60,792 nucleotides of DNA from Selenomonas sp. (GTDB lineage: Bacteria > Bacillota_C > Negativicutes > Selenomonadales > Selenomonadaceae). The notes under the pieces were generated by a model, which was given only the letters and a program-made list of their open reading frames with translations, had not been told where the DNA came from and ran no database searches. Made by a program: the position numbers and the translations under genes. The stretch spans positions 1-60,792 of the forward strand of contig NZ_JAILKR010000123.1 in NCBI RefSeq assembly GCF_024693525.1, in the 5' to 3' direction. This document shows, piece after piece, positions 25,391 to 34,494 of this stretch; positions within the stretch are counted from its first letter, which is position 1; every line of letters starts with the position of its first letter.

Positions 25391-27172
25391 TTGGTCGAAA
25401 ATGATGAATTTGGCGGCAGATTAAAAGTCCTGGGCTGGCTTTGCGTGCTAGTCATTGCCGTACTCATCGGGCGGGCAGGTTACCTGCAAATCTATCAGGG
25501 GGAATACTATTCGGAGCTGGCCGAAGGCAATCGCATCCGCATCATTCCCTCAATGGCTCCTCGGGGAACGTTTTATGACTGCAATGGGGAACTTTTGGTA
25601 CAGAATCGCCCGGGCTTTACGGTGTCCTTGTTGCCGTTGACGGCGCCGATTTCGGAGGATGTCATTGAGCGCTTGTCAGAACTTATAAAGGTGCCGGTGG
25701 AGGACATCAAGAAAAAAATCGCCATGCATAGCGGGTTTGATCCCATTCGCATCAAGGCGGATGTCACTCCGGATATCGTTACCATCATTGAAGAGCAGAA
25801 GGAAAATTATCCGGGGGTTGTTATCGAAGTCCTGCCGATTCGCGATTACATGAATAAGCAGGAAGCTGCACATACTTATGGCTATGTCAGTGAAATCAAT
25901 GACATGGAATTGGAGAAGATGAAGGACGACGGCTATAAGACCGGCGACATCATCGGCAAGTTCGGCTTGGAAAAAATCTATGATAAGGAACTGCGGGGCG
26001 AAAATGGCGGCCAGCAGGTGGAAGTAGATGTATCCGGACGTCCGGTAGAAATCCTTGGCAAAAAGGACCCGGTTCCTGGTGATGACCTCTACCTTACTAT
26101 CGATAAGAACCTGCAGGCAGCTGCGGAAAAGGCCGTGGATGAACAGCTCAAGGCCATCAACGCCCATGCGGCAGCTGCTGTCGCCCTTAATCCACAGACG
26201 GGGGAGATATTGGCCATCGTAAGCCGTCCGGCTTTTGACCCGAATTTGTTTGCTCATGGCATTTCCACGAAGGATTGGAATGCCCTGAACAACAATCCTT
26301 ATCATCCCATGGATAATAAGGCCATTTCCGGTGAATATCCGCCGGGGTCCACCTTTAAGATTGTTACTGGTACGGCAGCTCTGACGGAAGGGGTAGTATC
26401 GCCGGAGGAACTCATTAACGATACTGGCCGCCATTGGATTATTCCGAAGGGGAACTCGGAGGGGGAGGCCTTGGGACTCATCAACTTCCGTCAGGCAATG
26501 GCTCATTCGGATAACGTCTACTTCTATGAGATGGGCAATCGCCTGGGCATTGACCGACTGGAGAAATACGCCCGGATGTTTGGCCTGGGCAAGCGGACGG
26601 GCATCGACCTTCCCTATGAAGCATCGGGACTGGTGGCCAACCGCCGCTATAAGGAACTGAACTTCGAGGACGGCGAATGGTACTTGTCCGAGACCTTTGA
26701 TGCAGCAATTGGTCAGGGATTCAATCTGGTGACACCCTTGCAGGCTGCCATGGTAATGGGAGAAATCGCTGCCGATGGAAAGCGGTATCGTCCCCATGTC
26801 GTCAAGCGCATTGTGGGACCGGATGGCAAGGTCATCAAGGACTTCCAGCCGGAACTCCTGTCGACTTTGGACGTTGACCCCAACGTCATCAAGCTGGTTC
26901 AGGATGGTCTGCACGATGTTACGAAATACGGTACGGCGGCTTCGGCCTTCCAGGGCTTTACCATCGATATTGCCGGCAAGACTGGTACGGCGGAGAACTC
27001 CCATGGTAGAGACCATGGTTGGTTCGTTGCCTATGGGCCTTTTAATAATCCCAATATCGTGGTAGCAGTCATCGTCGAGCAGGGGGGGTTTGGTGCCCAG
27101 TCGGCGGTACCGATCGGCCGTAAGATTTTGGAAGCGGCCTTTGGTATTAATCAGCAAAAAGCTGCACAGTAG
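25391..27172 (+). CDS. mrdA: Penicillin-binding protein 2 (elongation transpeptidase)
   Basis: A 593-residue class B PBP with one N-terminal membrane helix (about 13-30), a dimerisation/pedestal domain, and a transpeptidase domain. The catalytic motifs are S320-TFK (SxxK), S373-DN (SxN) and K530-TGT (KTG). PBP2 crosslinks peptidoglycan during side-wall growth as partner of RodA, whose gene lies 1.8 kb downstream. The start is TTG at 25391 with GGGAGA upstream. The motif spacing and mreBCD context favour PBP2 over the division-specific FtsI. Confidence 0.94.
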   Translation: MVENDEFGGRLKVLGWLCVLVIAVLIGRAGYLQIYQGEYYSELAEGNRIRIIPSMAPRGTFYDCNGELLVQNRPGFTVSLLPLTAPISEDVIERLSELIKVPVEDIKKKIAMHSGFDPIRIKADVTPDIVTIIEEQKENYPGVVIEVLPIRDYMNKQEAAHTYGYVSEINDMELEKMKDDGYKTGDIIGKFGLEKIYDKELRGENGGQQVEVDVSGRPVEILGKKDPVPGDDLYLTIDKNLQAAAEKAVDEQLKAINAHAAAAVALNPQTGEILAIVSRPAFDPNLFAHGISTKDWNALNNNPYHPMDNKAISGEYPPGSTFKIVTGTAALTEGVVSPEELINDTGRHWIIPKGNSEGEALGLINFRQAMAHSDNVYFYEMGNRLGIDRLEKYARMFGLGKRTGIDLPYEASGLVANRRYKELNFEDGEWYLSETFDAAIGQGFNLVTPLQAAMVMGEIAADGKRYRPHVVKRIVGPDGKVIKDFQPELLSTLDVDPNVIKLVQDGLHDVTKYGTAASAFQGFTIDIAGKTGTAENSHGRDHGWFVAYGPFNNPNIVVAVIVEQGGFGAQSAVPIGRKILEAAFGINQQKAAQ

Positions 27173-27190
27173 CAAAATCCGTAATCCATT

Positions 27191-27212
27191 CTGCCGCCAC
27201 ATATAGCGGCAG
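27191..27212 (+). promoter_or_regulatory. Hairpin between mrdA and minC
   Basis: CTGCCGC (27191-27197) and GCGGCAG (27206-27212) pair around an 8-base loop. The T run after it is short and displaced, so it is probably not a full terminator. Confidence 0.4.
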
Positions 27213-27246
27213 ATGAAGATAAAATTTTTAAGAAGTGAGGGCAGCC

Positions 27247-27903
27247 ATGAGTGAAGAAATTGTAAAGATCAAGGGCAGTAAGTCCGGTCTGCAGCTTAGT
27301 TTCGCAGATGGTGCTACCTTTGATGATGTTCGCCAGGATATCGAAGAGAAACTCGTCTCTGGGACAGGTTTTTTCCTGCGTGGAACACTGGTACTTCTTC
27401 CTAATGATGCGTTTACCGAAGGGGAACGTGGAAAGCTCCAGAAGCTATTCCATGAGCATGGCTTGATTTGCCGCACCATGAAGGCGGAGCAGCAGACTCC
27501 GTCGGAAAAGGTGCGGGAGGAAAGCAAACAGCATCAGGAAGCAGTGAAAAAGGCAAAGGCTGAGAAAGAGAAAGTCCAGGAGATGGTGGTGGTCAACCGC
27601 ACCCTGCGGGGGGGCCAGGAAATTCGGACGGAAAGCTCGGTCATGGTCTGTGGCAATGTAAATCCCGGTGCCCAGATAATTGCGGGGGGCAGTATTGACA
27701 TCCGCGGTACTTGTCGTGGCATGGTACATGCAGGCGCATTTGGGGACAGTACAGCTTTTATCATTGCTGACCATCTGATGCCGACGCAGATTCGCATCTC
27801 CAATCTCATTGCCCGGTCGCCGGATGAGATGGAGAAAACTGAGCGTGCAGAACGGGCTTCCATCAAAGAAGGCCGTATTGTGATTGAACCAATAGAAAGG
27901 TAG
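27247..27903 (+). CDS. minC: Septum site-determining protein MinC
   Basis: A 218-residue MinC. The N-terminal alpha/beta domain (1-100), which inhibits FtsZ, is joined by a charged linker to the C-terminal beta-helix (about 115-205) carrying RGGQEIR, GNVNPGAQIIAGGSIDIRG and the MinD-binding region RGMVHAGAFGD. MinC with MinD blocks Z-ring assembly away from mid-cell. ATG 27247 is chosen over GTG 27235 because GAGGG sits five bases upstream of it. Confidence 0.94.
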   Translation: MSEEIVKIKGSKSGLQLSFADGATFDDVRQDIEEKLVSGTGFFLRGTLVLLPNDAFTEGERGKLQKLFHEHGLICRTMKAEQQTPSEKVREESKQHQEAVKKAKAEKEKVQEMVVVNRTLRGGQEIRTESSVMVCGNVNPGAQIIAGGSIDIRGTCRGMVHAGAFGDSTAFIIADHLMPTQIRISNLIARSPDEMEKTERAERASIKEGRIVIEPIER

Positions 27904-27914
27904 GAACTGAAAAC

Positions 27915-28703
27915 ATGAGTGAAATTTATGTAATTACCTCCGGTAAAGGCGGCGTTGGTAAGACCACAACGACGGCAAATCTTGGTGTGGGCCTTGCAAT
28001 GCGTGGCAAGAAAGTCGTATTGGTGGATACGGATACCGGACTTCGGAATCTGGATCTGCTGCTGGGCCTTGAGAACCGTATCATGTACGATTTGATTGAC
28101 GTTACCGAAGGCCGGGTTCCTTACAAGAAAGCATTGGTTCGTCATAAGAAATATGATTCCCTGTTCCTGCTGCCGACTTCCCAGGTAAAGGACAAGATGG
28201 CAGTCAACCCGGAACAGCTCATCACGTTGTGTGACGAACTTCGCAAGGAATTTGACTACATCCTGATTGACTGCCCTGCAGGTATTGAGCAGGGCTTTAA
28301 AACGGCAATCGCTGCTGCTGACACGGCGCTGGTGGTAACGATGCCGGAGATTTCGGCGGTTCGCGATGCTGATAAGATTATCGGTGAGCTGGGACGGGCC
28401 GATAAGGAGAATATCAAGCTGATTGTAAACCGTATTCGTCCGCAGATGGTGGAAAACGGCGACATGCTCGATATGGAAGATATTGACGACATTCTTTCCC
28501 TGGAATGCATCGGTCAGGTTCCGGATGACATCAAAGTCGTTACCAGCACCAATAAGGGTGAGCCTTGCATTACGATGGATGACTCTCAGGCTGGTACTGC
28601 TTACCGCAACATCGTTGGACGTATGTGTGGCGAAGATATTCCGTTCATGACCTTTGAAAAAGAAGGCTTCTGGACTCGTCTGAAGCACGTTTTCCGTAAG
28701 TAA
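27915..28703 (+). CDS. minD: Septum site-determining ATPase MinD
   Basis: A 262-residue MinD. The deviant Walker A GKGGVGKT lies at residues 10-17, with DTDTGLRNLDLLLGLENR and DYILIDCPAGIEQG. The C-terminal FWTRLKHVFRK is the membrane-targeting amphipathic helix. MinD cycles on and off the membrane under MinE control and recruits MinC. The gene order minC-minD-minE is conserved. Confidence 0.97.
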   Translation: MSEIYVITSGKGGVGKTTTTANLGVGLAMRGKKVVLVDTDTGLRNLDLLLGLENRIMYDLIDVTEGRVPYKKALVRHKKYDSLFLLPTSQVKDKMAVNPEQLITLCDELRKEFDYILIDCPAGIEQGFKTAIAAADTALVVTMPEISAVRDADKIIGELGRADKENIKLIVNRIRPQMVENGDMLDMEDIDDILSLECIGQVPDDIKVVTSTNKGEPCITMDDSQAGTAYRNIVGRMCGEDIPFMTFEKEGFWTRLKHVFRK

Positions 28704-28714
28704 GGAGGGGTTTT

Positions 28715-28987
28715 ATGTTAGACGCATTGATGAAGATTTTCGGCAAGAAAGAGCAGTCTGGTAAGATTGCCCGCGACCGCCTGAAGGTTGTGCTCATCCA
28801 TGACCGTGCCAACATTTCTCCTGAAGTCATGGATAACCTCAAAAACGATATCATCAAAGTGATTTCCAACTACATGGAAATCAACCAGACGGATATGGAA
28901 ATTTCCCTGGCTAACGATGATGATTCCGTTGCGCTGGTTGCCAATATCCCCGTCGCTCGCATGAAGCATGATAAGGGAAATCACTGA
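28715..28987 (+). CDS. minE: Cell division topological specificity factor MinE
   Basis: A 90-residue MinE with an N-terminal membrane-binding helix (MLDALMKIFGK), the MinD-contact segment (ARDRLKVVLIHDRA) and the C-terminal dimer domain. MinE drives pole-to-pole oscillation of MinD. Its presence, rather than DivIVA alone, implies an oscillating Min system. Confidence 0.96.
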   Translation: MLDALMKIFGKKEQSGKIARDRLKVVLIHDRANISPEVMDNLKNDIIKVISNYMEINQTDMEISLANDDDSVALVANIPVARMKHDKGNH

Positions 28988-29004
28988 GAGATGAATAAGA
29001 AGAA

Positions 29005-30108
29005 ATGACGAAAAGTATATTACGGCGTATGGATTTGGCGCTGCTGGCGGCAACGGTGGGGATTATCCTCATGAGTCTTGTCATCATCGGCAGTGCCACC
29101 CATATCAATACGCCCAGCGATGATCGCTATTGGTTCGTTGCCCGGCAGGGCATCTTTGCTCTGGTAAATGTTGGCTTTGCCGCCTTCCTGCTGAACTTTG
29201 ACTATAAACTGCTGCAGGGATATGGCAACAAGCTCTACGTGTTCAATCTCATTATGCTGCTGGCTGTCATGTTTGTGGGGCAGTCGGCATTGGGAGCCCA
29301 GCGCTGGATTTCCATTGGACCAATCAGCATCCAGCCATCGGAGTTTTCCAAGATTATCATGATTGTGTCTTTGGCAACCATGTTGGAAGACCGGGTGGGC
29401 AAGCTAAATACACTCCATGATTTATTGCCGGTGGCTGCCTATGTGGGCTTGCCCTTCCTGCTGGTCATGAAGCAGCCGGACTTGGGAACTTCGCTGGTAT
29501 TCATGGCCATCTTTTTCGGCATGGTTTTTGCCTGCGGTATCAATTTGCGGATACTCGGGGGAATATTTGCCACGGGAATCGCCATGATGCCGATTTTATG
29601 GCATGTGCTCAAGGATTACCAAAAGATGCGCATCATGGTCTTTATGGATCCGAATGTGGATCCGCTGGGGTCTGGTTATCATATCATCCAGTCGAAGATT
29701 GCCATCGGTTCGGGGCTGCTCTTTGGCAAGGGGCTTTTCGAAGGCACCCAGAGCCAGCTGAACTTTTTGCCTGAGAATCACACGGACTTTATTTTTGCCG
29801 TGGTGGGCGAAGAACTGGGGTTTATCGGCGTCACCTTCCTGCTGCTGCTTTACCTGGTGGTACTATGGCGCGGGATGTGCATTGCCCGGGATGCCAGTGA
29901 TATGTTCGGCCGCCTGCTGGCGGTAGGCATCACTTCCATGCTGGCTTTCCATGTGCTGGTCAACGTGGGCATGACCCTTGGCATTATGCCGGTTACCGGT
30001 ATACCGCTGCCGCTGATGAGTTATGGTGTCAGCTCCCTGACCACCAATATTTTGTCGATTACGATATTGATGAATATCCAATTACGAAAGCAAAAGCTGC
30101 TGTTTTAG
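29005..30108 (+). CDS. rodA: Peptidoglycan glycosyltransferase RodA
   Basis: A 367-residue SEDS protein with about ten membrane helices. Family motifs include GAQRWISIGPISIQPSEFSK, the extracellular-loop catalytic region around LPENHTDFIFAVVGEELGF, and GIPLPLMSYGVSSL near the C-terminus. The length and the mreBCD-mrdA context indicate RodA, the elongasome glycan polymerase, rather than FtsW. It follows minE after 17 bases, so the min genes are embedded between the two halves of the RodA-PBP2 pair. Confidence 0.92.
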   Translation: MTKSILRRMDLALLAATVGIILMSLVIIGSATHINTPSDDRYWFVARQGIFALVNVGFAAFLLNFDYKLLQGYGNKLYVFNLIMLLAVMFVGQSALGAQRWISIGPISIQPSEFSKIIMIVSLATMLEDRVGKLNTLHDLLPVAAYVGLPFLLVMKQPDLGTSLVFMAIFFGMVFACGINLRILGGIFATGIAMMPILWHVLKDYQKMRIMVFMDPNVDPLGSGYHIIQSKIAIGSGLLFGKGLFEGTQSQLNFLPENHTDFIFAVVGEELGFIGVTFLLLLYLVVLWRGMCIARDASDMFGRLLAVGITSMLAFHVLVNVGMTLGIMPVTGIPLPLMSYGVSSLTTNILSITILMNIQLRKQKLLF

Positions 30109-30135
30109 CAGGTTTCACGCGAAATTGAAGTGGCT

Positions 30136-30155
30136 CCTCCCCATTTATGGGGAGG
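30136..30155 (+). terminator. Possible terminator after rodA
   Basis: CCTCCCC (30136-30142) and GGGGAGG (30149-30155) pair around a 6-base loop. The T tract is broken (GCTATTTCT), so termination is probably partial. Confidence 0.5.
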
Positions 30156-30207
30156 GCTATTTCTATCTAAACAATGATTCGGAATGAAATGATGGAGGAA
30201 TGAACAA

Positions 30208-32826
30208 ATGATACGACTTGACCACGAAGTGCTTCAGAACGTCTTGAAGCCGTCCCGCTATACTGGCGGTGAGTGGAATGCCGTGAAAAAAGATTGGGAT
30301 AATGTAGATTGCACCTTTGCCTTGTCCTTGCCGGATGTCTATGAAGTAGGTATGAGCAATTTGGGCTTGGCCATTCTTTATGATGCCTTAAACCGCCAGG
30401 AAAATGTGGCGGCAGAACGAGTATATGCGCCTTGGACCGATATGGAAAAGGAAATGCGCCAGCGGAACATCCCCCTGTTTTCCCTGGAGACCCATACCGA
30501 GCTTTCGGCCTTTGACTTGTGGGGCTTTTCGCTGCAGTATGAGATGATTTATTCCAACGTGCTCAATATGTTGGATTTGGCAGGCATCCCGCTTTTCGCC
30601 AAAGACCGTGACGATACCATGCCCTTTATCGTCGGTGGCGGCCCCTGTGTTTACAATGTGGAGCCTATTGCGGACTTCTTTGACTTCTTCATTGTGGGCG
30701 AAGCTGAGGAGGCCGTGGTGGAAATCGCCCAGGCAATAGCGGGATGGAAAAAAGCCGGCCGCCAGGGGGGACGCCGTGGTTTCTTGAAACGGCTGCTTAC
30801 CATGGACGGAATTTATGTACCTTCCTTTTACGAACCGCAGTACGACGGGGCGGGAAATTATCTGAGCCTTAAGGCGCTGGATGAAAAGGCAAAGCCTCTT
30901 ATTTTCAAACGGGTTTGCCGCGATATGGATGAAATCCCATCTGTGGAGAATCCAATTGTTCCCTTCATGGACATCGTTCATAACCGCATCATGCTGGAAT
31001 TGTTCCGTGGCTGTTCTCGCGGTTGCCGGTTCTGCCAGGCTGGCATCTGTTACCGGCCGGCGCGTGAGCGCACGGAGAAAAATCTCAAGGCGATGGCACG
31101 GCAGCTGGTGGATAAATCCGGTTACGATGAAATGAGTCTAACTTCGCTGTCCTCGGCGGATTATTCGTGTCTTGGCAATTTGGTCAACGATTTGATGGAG
31201 GATTTCAAAAATGAAAAGGTAAGCTTCTCGCTGCCTTCGCTGCGTATTGACAGTTTCTCCATTGAGCTGGCCCATAAAATGCAGCAGGTGAGAAAATCTG
31301 GCCTGACCTTTGCTCCGGAGGCCGGCACTCAGCGCCTGCGGGATGTCATCAACAAGGGCGTTACCGAAGAAAACCTCATGAATGCCTGCGGCTCGGCTTT
31401 CCGTCAGGGATGGAAACAGGTTAAACTGTACTTCATGATGGGCCTGCCGACGGAAACGGATGAAGACATCATCGGTATCGCTAAACTGGCAAAGAAGGTC
31501 GTTGACCTTTATACGGAAATCAAGGGACGCCGTGGCGTTAAGGTGACGATTTCTGTTGCCTGTTTTGTGCCGAAACCCTATACGCCCTTCCAATGGTTTG
31601 GTCAGCTTCCCATTGCTGAATTTGAACGCCGCCAGCAGCTGCTGAAGGAAAATATCACCGATCGGGCGATTACCTTTAACTACCACGATGCCCGGCTCTC
31701 GGTTATCGAGGGCGTTTTTGCCCGGGGTGACCGCCGGTTGGGAAAAGTTTTGTATCAGGCTTGGCAGGACGGTGCGAAGTTTGACGGCTGGTCGGATCTC
31801 TACCAGCACGACACCTGGCTCCAGGCCTTTGAAAAATGCGGCGTTGATATGAACTATTACAATGAGCGCTCGCGTGATTTCAATGAGCCTCTTCCATGGG
31901 ATATCACTTCTCCAGGGGTAAATAAAGAATTTTTGCTCCGGGAGTGGAAAAAAGCTATGGAAGGAGCCCTGACGGAAGACTGCCGCCGTGGCAAATGCAG
32001 TGCCTGCGGGATTTGTCCGAATCTCGGAGTTCATGTTATCGATTATGCCAAGGAAAATCCCACCGTTGCTGAGCAGATTGCCAAGGTTTCGGCGCCGAAA
32101 AATCCTGAGACAGACCCGAAAGGACCAGGCAAGCCACGCACGCTGTACAAATATCGTGCGGAAATCACCAAAGGCGAGGAACTTCGCTATGTATCCCATT
32201 TGGATTATGCGAATCTGTTCCTGAGGGCCTTTGACCGGGCAAAATTGCCCATGGCCTATTCTGAGGGATTCAATCCCCATATGAAGGTTGCCTTTGCGTC
32301 GGCTCTGTCCCTGGGGGTTACCAGTGACGCCGAGTATATGGATTTTGAACTGTTGAAGCCCCTTTGCCAGCCGGAGGTCTTTGACCGGTTGAATGCGCAG
32401 CTGCCGCCGGGGGCAAAACTCAAGGAACTGCGCGAGGTTCATGGCAAGCAGCCGGCGTTGATGGCTCAGGCAGATGAAGCTCGGTATACCCTTTTGGTTC
32501 CCTATGATGGGGATGAGGCTGCTGCCCAGCGGGCGGTGAAGGCCTATAACGATGCTGTTGAGGTCATCTTCCATCGGGTTACGCCGAAGAAAAAACGGGA
32601 AATTGAAACGAAACAGTATATGAAACAGCCGGTAACGGCGGAAGTGACAAAGGATGGCCTGAAATTGGTCATGGATATCGTCATTACCCAGTCGGGCAGT
32701 GTCAAGCCAGTAGAGGTACTGCGGGCCATTACCGAACAGTTTGCCCTGCCGGTAGATGCTGGACAGGCTTTGATTACCCGCAATGGACTTTTCGGGCATG
32801 GCAAGCGGCTGATTGAACTGGTATAA
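30208..32826 (+). CDS. B12-binding radical SAM protein fused to DUF2344
   Basis: An 872-residue two-part protein. The N-terminal 600 residues form a cobalamin-binding-like domain followed by a radical SAM domain (CSRGCRFC, a CxxxCxxC iron-sulphur motif at about 271-278) and a later Cys cluster CSACGIC near 597-603. Residues about 645-870 match DUF2344 (ELRYVSHLDYANLFLRAF, YSEGFNPHMK). In many bacteria these are separate adjacent genes upstream of rng; here they are fused. The reaction is unknown, although RNA or ribosome modification is often suggested because of the neighbourhood. GGAGGA precedes the ATG. Confidence 0.88.
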   Translation: MIRLDHEVLQNVLKPSRYTGGEWNAVKKDWDNVDCTFALSLPDVYEVGMSNLGLAILYDALNRQENVAAERVYAPWTDMEKEMRQRNIPLFSLETHTELSAFDLWGFSLQYEMIYSNVLNMLDLAGIPLFAKDRDDTMPFIVGGGPCVYNVEPIADFFDFFIVGEAEEAVVEIAQAIAGWKKAGRQGGRRGFLKRLLTMDGIYVPSFYEPQYDGAGNYLSLKALDEKAKPLIFKRVCRDMDEIPSVENPIVPFMDIVHNRIMLELFRGCSRGCRFCQAGICYRPARERTEKNLKAMARQLVDKSGYDEMSLTSLSSADYSCLGNLVNDLMEDFKNEKVSFSLPSLRIDSFSIELAHKMQQVRKSGLTFAPEAGTQRLRDVINKGVTEENLMNACGSAFRQGWKQVKLYFMMGLPTETDEDIIGIAKLAKKVVDLYTEIKGRRGVKVTISVACFVPKPYTPFQWFGQLPIAEFERRQQLLKENITDRAITFNYHDARLSVIEGVFARGDRRLGKVLYQAWQDGAKFDGWSDLYQHDTWLQAFEKCGVDMNYYNERSRDFNEPLPWDITSPGVNKEFLLREWKKAMEGALTEDCRRGKCSACGICPNLGVHVIDYAKENPTVAEQIAKVSAPKNPETDPKGPGKPRTLYKYRAEITKGEELRYVSHLDYANLFLRAFDRAKLPMAYSEGFNPHMKVAFASALSLGVTSDAEYMDFELLKPLCQPEVFDRLNAQLPPGAKLKELREVHGKQPALMAQADEARYTLLVPYDGDEAAAQRAVKAYNDAVEVIFHRVTPKKKREIETKQYMKQPVTAEVTKDGLKLVMDIVITQSGSVKPVEVLRAITEQFALPVDAGQALITRNGLFGHGKRLIELV

Positions 32827-32859
32827 TAGCTATAAATAAGACAGGGAAGGGGGGAGCTT

Positions 32860-34302
32860 ATGAAATCCATATTGGTAACCAGTACGCCTGAGGAAAATCG
32901 GGTGGCAATGATAGAAGATGGTGTGCTTGAGACCATAGAGATGGAGCGCTCATCCCACTCACATCTGGTGGGCAACATCTACAAGGGACAGATACAGAAT
33001 GTCCTGCCGGGAATGCAGGCGGCTTTTGTGGATATTGGAACGGAGAAAAACGCCTTTCTCTATATCGGCGATGGCATGCCCCAGGATATGGTAAAGGCGC
33101 TGCCGAAAGCCCAGCATATCCATATAGGCCAGCGATTGCCGGTGCAAATCATAAAAGATGCGATTGGCACCAAGGGGCCGCGGGCTACTACCCACATTTC
33201 CTTACCAGGACGCAATGTGGTCTTGATGCCCACTGCCGCTTATATTGGGATGTCAAGGCGGATTGAAGACGAGGAGGAACGGAATCGTCTTCATGAGATT
33301 GCCAGCCGGATATGCCCGGAAGGAATGGGGCTTATCATTCGGACGGCAGCTGCTGGCCAGAGCGAAGCGGTGCTCAAGGCAGACGTGGATTATCTGGTGA
33401 AACTTTGGCAGTCCATCATGGCGCGGTTCAAGCTCAAGAGCAAGGGAACGAATCTCTTGTTTCGGGATGCGGACCTCATCATCCGAATTGTTCGGGATTC
33501 GCTGACCGAGGAAATCGATGAGATGGTCATCGATGACCACGAGGTTTGGCAGCGGGTTAGGGAATTGGTACAGTTCCTGTCGCCGGAGCTGCTGGACCGG
33601 GTAAAATTCTATGAAGGCAAAGAGCCCTTATTCCGCAAATACGGCATTGAAACGGAGCTGGAAAAGCTAGGAGCCCGGGAGGTAGAACTAAAATCTGGCG
33701 GATTCCTCGTCATTGATAAGACGGAGGCTTTGACGGTCATTGATGTCAACACCGGAAAATACGTGGGCAAATCCAATCTGGGGGATACGGTGTACCAGAC
33801 GAATCTAGAGGCGGCCAGGGAAATCCTGCGTCAATTACGCCTGCGTGATATCGGCGGTATCATCGTTGTTGATTTCATCGACATGGAGAAAGAAGAGCAG
33901 AAGGAACACCTGCTGAACTTCATGCGGGAAAATGTCAAACACGACCGCACCAAGACGAATATCGTGGATATTACCAGTTTGGGACTGGTGGAAATCACCC
34001 GCAAAAAATCCCGCCAGAATCTCGACAGCATTATCTATAGTGAATGCCCGGTCTGTCATGGCCGCGGACGGGTAGAATCCCCGGAGACGGTCAGCATTCG
34101 CATTGCCACCGCCATACGCCGCATGGAACATTCATCTCATGCCAGTGAAGGCTATGAGATTGAAGTCCATGAAACCGTAGCCGAGGAGCTGCGCCAGAAT
34201 CAACTGATGATGAATCTGGCTGCTGAGTTCGGGACGGACATTAAAGTGACGGTGAAGTCAGGAATGCACCCGGAGAATTATTCCATTTTGCAGCAAAATT
34301 AA
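32860..34302 (+). CDS. rng: Ribonuclease E/G family protein
   Basis: A 480-residue RNase G-like endonuclease without the long RNase E tail. The S1 domain (about 35-125) begins GNIYKGQIQNVLPGMQAAFVD. The catalytic DNase I-like region has VIDVNTGK with the metal-binding Asp and later DFIDM. The zinc-link CPVCHGRGRV (CxxC) lies near 397-406. It processes rRNA and initiates mRNA decay at AU-rich single-stranded sites. It is paired with the radical SAM-DUF2344 gene upstream, but the usual downstream rplU-rpmA is absent. Confidence 0.93.
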   Translation: MKSILVTSTPEENRVAMIEDGVLETIEMERSSHSHLVGNIYKGQIQNVLPGMQAAFVDIGTEKNAFLYIGDGMPQDMVKALPKAQHIHIGQRLPVQIIKDAIGTKGPRATTHISLPGRNVVLMPTAAYIGMSRRIEDEEERNRLHEIASRICPEGMGLIIRTAAAGQSEAVLKADVDYLVKLWQSIMARFKLKSKGTNLLFRDADLIIRIVRDSLTEEIDEMVIDDHEVWQRVRELVQFLSPELLDRVKFYEGKEPLFRKYGIETELEKLGAREVELKSGGFLVIDKTEALTVIDVNTGKYVGKSNLGDTVYQTNLEAAREILRQLRLRDIGGIIVVDFIDMEKEEQKEHLLNFMRENVKHDRTKTNIVDITSLGLVEITRKKSRQNLDSIIYSECPVCHGRGRVESPETVSIRIATAIRRMEHSSHASEGYEIEVHETVAEELRQNQLMMNLAAEFGTDIKVTVKSGMHPENYSILQQN

Positions 34303-34318
34303 CAATCTGATAAAGTAT

Positions 34319-34361
34319 AAAGCGTCTTTATGAGGACAAACGTCTATCATGGAGACGCTTT
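34319..34361 (+). terminator. Probable terminator after rng
   Basis: AAAGCGTCT (34319-34327) and AGACGCTTT (34353-34361) are perfect 9-base arms around a 25-base loop, followed by ATTTAT. The long loop makes it moderate in strength. Confidence 0.6.
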
Positions 34362-34366
34362 ATTTA

Positions 34367-34400
34367 TGTATACAATACACATGACGGAGTTTTGTATACA
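34367..34400 (+). promoter_or_regulatory. Paired GntR-type operator palindromes upstream of the symporter gene
   Basis: TGTATACAA (34367-34375) and TTGTATACA (34392-34400) each contain the palindrome TGTATACA. Their centres are 26 bp apart, and the second site abuts the -35 region. TTGTATACAA-like boxes are typical of FadR-subfamily GntR regulators, which often control carboxylate uptake. No regulator gene is adjacent. Confidence 0.55.
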
Positions 34401-34402
34401 GA

Positions 34403-34434
34403 TTGTAGACGTGTCTGAAAATTTAAAGTATAAT
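34403..34434 (+). promoter_or_regulatory. Predicted promoter of the symporter gene
   Basis: A perfect TATAAT at 34429-34434 preceded by TTGTAG (34403-34408) at a 20-base spacing, or a TGTAGA at 19. The poor -35 suggests dependence on or interference by a regulator binding the adjacent palindromes. Confidence 0.55.
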
Positions 34435-34494
34435 ATATGTAAACGAGGGATACCGTAATTATTATTAAAATTTATTAAAAAAGGAGTGATTGTT

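Noticed and set aside
25676..27202. Open frame of about 500 codons antisense to mrdA
   Set aside because: Same reason: the + strand shows all three PBP catalytic motifs, and the antisense product has no family features.
31138..32799. Long open frame of about 550 codons on the - strand opposite the radical SAM gene
   Set aside because: It lies wholly antisense to a well-supported gene, has no recognisable domain and no SD. Its length follows from the codon bias of the + strand gene.
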